DNA from: DATHWB01 sp040902855
GTDB taxonomy: Bacteria; Actinomycetota; Acidimicrobiia; Spongiisociales; ZC4RG35
Direction: 5' to 3'
Assembly (NCBI GenBank): GCA_040902855.1
Contig: JBBDWN010000078.1
Location: forward strand, 1 to 26,676
DNA: 26,676 nt
Part shown: piece by piece, positions 23,038 through 26,676 of the stretch
Layout: each line of letters starts with the position of its first letter
Position numbering within the stretch: position 1 is the first letter of the stretch
Notes under the pieces: model-generated
The model's database searches: none
What the model saw: the letters and a program-made list of their open reading frames with translations, nothing else
Told to the model about the DNA's origin: nothing
Made by a program: the position numbers and the translations under genes

Positions 23038-26000
23038 TCAGCGGACCACCTCCAGATTCGGCTCCGATTGCGCACCCAACCTCCACGGGGCCAGCAGCCC
23101 TCTCGCCCCGGAAGTCTCGATCCAGCGCAGGGCGAGCTCGGCCGCCTCCTCGGATGTCTGATCGTCGGGGACCAGGGCGGCGTACAGAGCGCGTACCTCG
23201 TTTACGTCCCTCGGAAGCATGGTCCCGTCCCATAGGTCGATTAGCTCGCGGAAGACGCGACTGGCCTGGGTCGCTTTGTCGGCCAGAACCAGATCCCCGG
23301 CGTCGAGCAATAGCCGATACCCGACAAACCGGCATTCCTTGCGATCTGCAAACGGGTGTTGGTCACGTAGAAACTCGAGGCGGTCTTCATCACCGATCCA
23401 GAGGGCCATCGTGGCGGCATCCGGGATACCCCATTGCCGGACCTCCTCGGTCTCGGCAGCGATAAGCATGTCATAGGCCTCAGCCAGACGGCCCAAGATC
23501 CGAAGTGCTCCGGCCGCCTTCGTCCGCCCCGTATCACGGAGTGTGGGGTTTGGGTCGGACAGCAACTCGCCGGCTAGCCGAAGCCGCTCCTCGGCTGCGC
23601 GTTCGTCCCCCTGCAGCATGCCGATCGTCAGCTTGGCGAAGGTCAACTCCAAGACATCCTGGGACAAGAAGACCGATTCATCGAGTTCCGCCATCAACGT
23701 TTCGGCGTCTCCCAGTCGTCCCTGGCCGATTCGGTCCCACACCACCCAGGTAAGGAGCCGGCCCATGCCTACGTTGTCCCCAAACCGCCGTGCGGCGGCG
23801 AAGCCATCCTCCGCCAGGGAGCCAGCCCCAACTGGGTCATCGTGTTGCAGGAACGCAAGAAGGTTGTTGCGGGCTCGCCCGGCAGGCCAGCCCAGGTTCC
23901 ATTCCTCGGCTCTGCGGAGTGCGCCTTCGAGGAGCATGCGTCCCTCGATGTCCCTGCCGACCCCCCAGAGGGCGGTTCCCTTGGTGACGATCTGGTGGAT
24001 CAGGGCTTCCCGGTCGGGTCCGGCTTCGAGGTCGGCCATGATCTGATCAGCCAGCTCGATCGCCTCATGGGGCCGATCGGTCATAAAGGAGGCTCTCGAC
24101 TTCGCGGCAAGGAACTTCACCCGAGTTTGCCCGTCGAGTTGACCCTCGGGGATCGTTGCCAGGCGGTCCATCGCCTCTTGAGCCCGGAAGTCGTCGCAGA
24201 GGGATTCGGCCTCGACGATCGTGATCCGCGAGGTCCCCTGAACGTCGCCCGCCCGTCGGTAGCCGTCGAATGCCTGAGCAGCGGTAGCCGTCACCACATC
24301 GTCTTGGGCGGTGGCCCGAGCCGACTCGAGGGCCCGCTCGAGGATGGCTCCGATACGGACAGGGTCGTCGGTCAGAGCCGCTGCCTGGCGATAGAGATTG
24401 ACGGCCTGGAGGTGCGAGTGCAGGTTGGCGGCGCGGTTGGCGGCCGACATCAGAGCCTGGATCCCCTGTTCTGCCAACTCCGGGGAGTGACCTGGATCGG
24501 CCTCGTACGCTTTGAGGTAGTGAGAGGCGACAACAGGGGCAAGTTCAGGATCGTCGGACGCCTGCAGATAAAGGGCGGCGCCGATGTGCATGTCCCGTCG
24601 GTCAGTCCGGGTCATGCGACCGTACGCCACCTCCCGAATTAGCTCCTGGATGAAGCGGTATTGACCGCGTTCGGGCGAGCTCGGGTCGTCCTCTAAGGCG
24701 AGAACCTCCGCCCGGATCAGGCGGGCGAGGCTGGCGTTGACATCACTCGCTTCGTCGCTGGCGAGGGCCGCCAAAGCATCGATGGTGAAGGTCTGTCCGA
24801 GGATCGAGGCTTGCTGAAGCAGGCCCCGGTCTGCTGGCTCGAGGAGATCGAGTCGGGCCCCGATCACCGACTGCAACGAGTCGGGGATCGAGAAGCCTCC
24901 ACCGCCTGCGGAGCGGCGGTCCCGCAGACCGGCGGCAAACCACGTCCTGACCAGTTCCACCGCGTAGAGGGGCACTCCAGCCGACGCCTCCGCGATTCGC
25001 TCGACCTCCGCCACCGTCAAGTCGGGAGCAAGACCACGAACCAACTCGGCTATGTCAGCCTCCGCCAGCGGCCCGAGATGGATCGACAGACGGTTCGGCT
25101 TTCCGGCACCCCAGCCCGGGTGGTTCTCGAGAAGCGCCGGACGTGCGAGGGTGATCACCAAGAGGGGATGGCGAGGTGAGCGCTCCACGAGTTGCTCGAC
25201 AAACTCGACCAGTCCCGGGTCTCCCCAATGCAAGTCTTCGAATACGAGGACGGTGGGGCCGTGCTCGGTGATCCGCTGAAAGAACATCCGCAGAGCGCCA
25301 TAGAGCTCCTCTCGATCTCCAGGGGGAACCGGAGCGAGGCCCAACAGACCCTCCAGTCTCGGCTCGATCCATCGCCGATCCTCGGGGTCAAGGACATACT
25401 CCGACAAGGTGGCGCGCAACCGGGCGAGGGTGGTGCTGGTGTCGGCGGTCTCAGCCAGACCAGCCAGCTGTCGAATCATCTCTCCCAAGGCCCAGAACGT
25501 GACTCCGTCGCCGTAGGCAGGGGATCGTCCTTGTAGCCACTGGACGCCGTCGGCCAGGCCACCGGCGTAGGCCTCCAGTTCAAAGACAAGGCGGCTCTTT
25601 CCTATTCCCCCCTCGCCCACAATCGAGGTGAGTCGCGGTCTTCGCTCGCGTCCCACCACGGACAGCTGATCCTTGAGGATACGCAGCTCCTCTTGGCGGC
25701 CGACAAAGGTTCCCTCCAGACCGCGCGTTCTCCGGCGACCTCCCTGGGCGGACAGAGGGCCGATGGCTCGCCAGACGGGAACCGGCGCCGCCTTTCCCTT
25801 GAGGACCTTGGAATCGAGGCTCGCATACTCGATTGAGCCCTCCGTGAGCGACTTCGTCGAATCCCCCACGATGACCGTTCCCGGCTCAGCCACCGTTTGC
25901 AGTCGAGCGGCGGTGTTGACGATGTCGCCGATGATCAGCCCGTGTTGATTGCCCCCCGGACCGACGGCAGTGTCGCCCGACAGGATCCCCACCCGCGCAG

Positions 26001-26484
26001 CCAGTTGGGGGATTCCCAATTCCGCTCCGAGCGCTGCGACTGCGTCCACCAATTCCAAGCCAGCCCGTACGGCTCGTTCGGCGTCGTCCTCGTGGCTGAT
26101 TTCGGCGCCCCAAAACGCGGTGATGGCATCGCCGATGAACTTGTCCACGACACCACCGAAGCCTTCGATGATTGTCCGGCCCCTGTCGAAGTACCGGGTG
26201 AGTAGGTGGCGCACCTCTTCGGCGTCGGTCGACTCGGTGAGCGGAGTGAAACCGACCAGATCTGCGAACAGGGCCGTGACGAAACGACGCTCCTCGGCCC
26301 GGGGGCGTTGGTCGAGCTTCGCTGGTATCCCGGGTTCCAAAGCTCCGCCACACTCAGAACAAAACTGGTGATGAACGGGATTGATCGAACTGCACCCGGG
26401 ACAGGGTCGTTCCAGCCGTGTTCCGCACGCCGAGCAGTGCTTGTGTCCAAGCGAGTTGTCTGCCCTACAGGACGGACATTCCAT
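23038..26484 (-). CDS. Zinc-ribbon class III adenylyl cyclase fused to STAND-type ATPase and TPR-like repeats
   Basis: This 1148-residue soluble protein has four parts. First, two zinc ribbons (C3, C6, C17, C20; C28, C31, C42, C45). Second, a class III cyclase (about 66-240): metal Asp75 (FADLVGFT) and Asp119 (FIGDA), Lys115 and Asp187 for adenine, and Asn190 and Arg194 for the transition state (VNTAARL). All expected residues are present, so it should make cAMP. Third, an AAA/STAND ATPase: Walker A GEGGIGKS (290-297) and Walker B VLVFEDLHW (412-420). Fourth, ~600 helical residues like TPR/MalT arrays; no LuxR-type HTH is seen at the end. The order resembles LuxR-MalT-like cyclase-ATPases and, loosely, mammalian soluble cyclase, but with one cyclase domain. 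ATG 26484 starts at the zinc ribbon. The ligand is unknown. Confidence 0.88.
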   Translation of the reverse strand: MECPSCRADNSLGHKHCSACGTRLERPCPGCSSINPVHHQFCSECGGALEPGIPAKLDQRPRAEERRFVTALFADLVGFTPLTESTDAEEVRHLLTRYFDRGRTIIEGFGGVVDKFIGDAITAFWGAEISHEDDAERAVRAGLELVDAVAALGAELGIPQLAARVGILSGDTAVGPGGNQHGLIIGDIVNTAARLQTVAEPGTVIVGDSTKSLTEGSIEYASLDSKVLKGKAAPVPVWRAIGPLSAQGGRRRTRGLEGTFVGRQEELRILKDQLSVVGRERRPRLTSIVGEGGIGKSRLVFELEAYAGGLADGVQWLQGRSPAYGDGVTFWALGEMIRQLAGLAETADTSTTLARLRATLSEYVLDPEDRRWIEPRLEGLLGLAPVPPGDREELYGALRMFFQRITEHGPTVLVFEDLHWGDPGLVEFVEQLVERSPRHPLLVITLARPALLENHPGWGAGKPNRLSIHLGPLAEADIAELVRGLAPDLTVAEVERIAEASAGVPLYAVELVRTWFAAGLRDRRSAGGGGFSIPDSLQSVIGARLDLLEPADRGLLQQASILGQTFTIDALAALASDEASDVNASLARLIRAEVLALEDDPSSPERGQYRFIQELIREVAYGRMTRTDRRDMHIGAALYLQASDDPELAPVVASHYLKAYEADPGHSPELAEQGIQALMSAANRAANLHSHLQAVNLYRQAAALTDDPVRIGAILERALESARATAQDDVVTATAAQAFDGYRRAGDVQGTSRITIVEAESLCDDFRAQEAMDRLATIPEGQLDGQTRVKFLAAKSRASFMTDRPHEAIELADQIMADLEAGPDREALIHQIVTKGTALWGVGRDIEGRMLLEGALRRAEEWNLGWPAGRARNNLLAFLQHDDPVGAGSLAEDGFAAARRFGDNVGMGRLLTWVVWDRIGQGRLGDAETLMAELDESVFLSQDVLELTFAKLTIGMLQGDERAAEERLRLAGELLSDPNPTLRDTGRTKAAGALRILGRLAEAYDMLIAAETEEVRQWGIPDAATMALWIGDEDRLEFLRDQHPFADRKECRFVGYRLLLDAGDLVLADKATQASRVFRELIDLWDGTMLPRDVNEVRALYAALVPDDQTSEEAAELALRWIETSGARGLLAPWRLGAQSEPNLEVVR

Positions 26485-26493
26485 CGTATCGGC

Positions 26494-26499
26494 AGACTA
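26494..26499 (-). promoter_or_regulatory. Candidate -10 box for the cyclase-ATPase gene
   Basis: On the minus strand TAGTCT lies 9 nt before the ATG at 26484, with no SD between them. This fits the short-leader pattern seen elsewhere in the window. The 128 bp between this gene and the next minus-strand stop hold no other gene that I can see. Confidence 0.35.
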
Positions 26500-26587
26500 C
26501 TCAAGCCGGTGTTTTCGTGGGTCGACTCGATTAGACGCAACACGCGGCACCAGTCGGCTGACACCACCGCGAGAACACTGCCCGTAT

Positions 26588-26603
26588 CGGTCCGAAGGGA
26601 CCG
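26588..26603. terminator. Possible terminator hairpin behind the minus-strand partial gene
   Basis: CGGTCC (26588-26593) and GGACCG (26598-26603) pair perfectly around GAAG, 9 nt beyond the stop of the partial minus-strand gene. No T-tract is present. It may end that gene's transcript before the cyclase gene. Confidence 0.35.
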
Positions 26604-26612
26604 TGAGCACAG

Positions 26613-26676
26613 CTAGACGAGGAAGCTGGCGAAGCCGAGGGCGAGTCCGACGGCGATCAGATTCAGGTCACCGAGT
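26613..26676 (-). CDS. C-terminal end of an unidentified membrane protein (partial)
   Basis: Reading the minus strand from the window edge, one frame gives LGDLNLIAVGLALGFASFLV and a TAG stop at 26613-26615. The 20 residues are hydrophobic and look like the last transmembrane helix of a membrane protein. Most of the gene is outside the window, so neither family nor function can be stated, and chance is possible. Confidence 0.4.
   Translation of the reverse strand, partial: LGDLNLIAVGLALGFASFLV

Noticed and set aside
1..26676. CRISPR arrays, insertion sequences, prophage genes, toxin-antitoxin pairs
   Set aside because: I saw no regularly spaced direct repeats, transposase motifs, phage structural genes or typical toxin-antitoxin pairs on either strand.

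Overview
The window looks like a draft chromosomal contig from a high-GC, probably deep-branching actinobacterium; Acidimicrobiia or a neighbouring class is my best guess. The evidence is the mycobacteria-like gene order hrcA-dnaJ-rsmE-(regulator)-phoH-ybeY-corC-era-recO-uppS-glyS-dnaG-rpoD, a full-length BldD-type regulator, a threonine-rich secreted linker, many GTG starts, and many start codons that sit 6-9 nt after a TANNNT box with no Shine-Dalgarno sequence (SD), which is the actinobacterial leaderless pattern. One run of 100 N (2712-2811) is an assembly gap. No CRISPR array, insertion sequence or prophage is visible.

Layout. 1-5854: end of comEC, holA, rpsT (minus strand), gap, lepA, hemW. 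5855-8656: a heat-shock operon, hrcA-dnaJ-rsmE, behind a CIRCE operator. 8657-15352: a bldD-like regulator with a possible leader peptide, then phoH-pgpH-ybeY-corC-era, tightly packed and mostly overlapping. 15353-17855: a SirB1-like gene convergent with a pterin dehydratase gene (phhB), which is divergent from recO-uppS. 17856-22302: glyS, then dnaG-rpoD. 22303-22984: a YtxH-like membrane protein, a 40-residue basic protein and tRNA-Asn. 22985-26676: a minus-strand, 1148-residue cyclase/ATPase and the C-terminal end of a membrane protein.

Most genes are housekeeping: replication (holA, dnaG), repair (recO), transcription (rpoD), translation and ribosome maturation (rpsT, lepA, rsmE, ybeY, era, glyS, tRNA-Asn), folding (hrcA, dnaJ), heme handling (hemW) and envelope lipid carrier synthesis (uppS). 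Three proteins point to nucleotide second messengers: a BldD homologue that keeps the c-di-GMP-binding signature, a PgpH-type c-di-AMP phosphodiesterase, and a class III cyclase fused to an ATPase.

I found no wholly new multi-gene system. The most unusual items are: (1) a PgpH whose extracytoplasmic sensor carries an inserted Thr-rich linker and an SdrD/Cna-B-like domain; (2) a perfect 12-bp hairpin between pgpH and ybeY that buries the likely ybeY SD; (3) a 14-bp palindrome at the divergent phhB/recO promoters; (4) a 14-codon ORF with a strong SD that overlaps the bldD-like start; (5) the zinc-ribbon/cyclase/ATPase fusion beside tRNA-Asn; (6) a mirrored promoter pair between the YtxH-like gene and the small basic gene.
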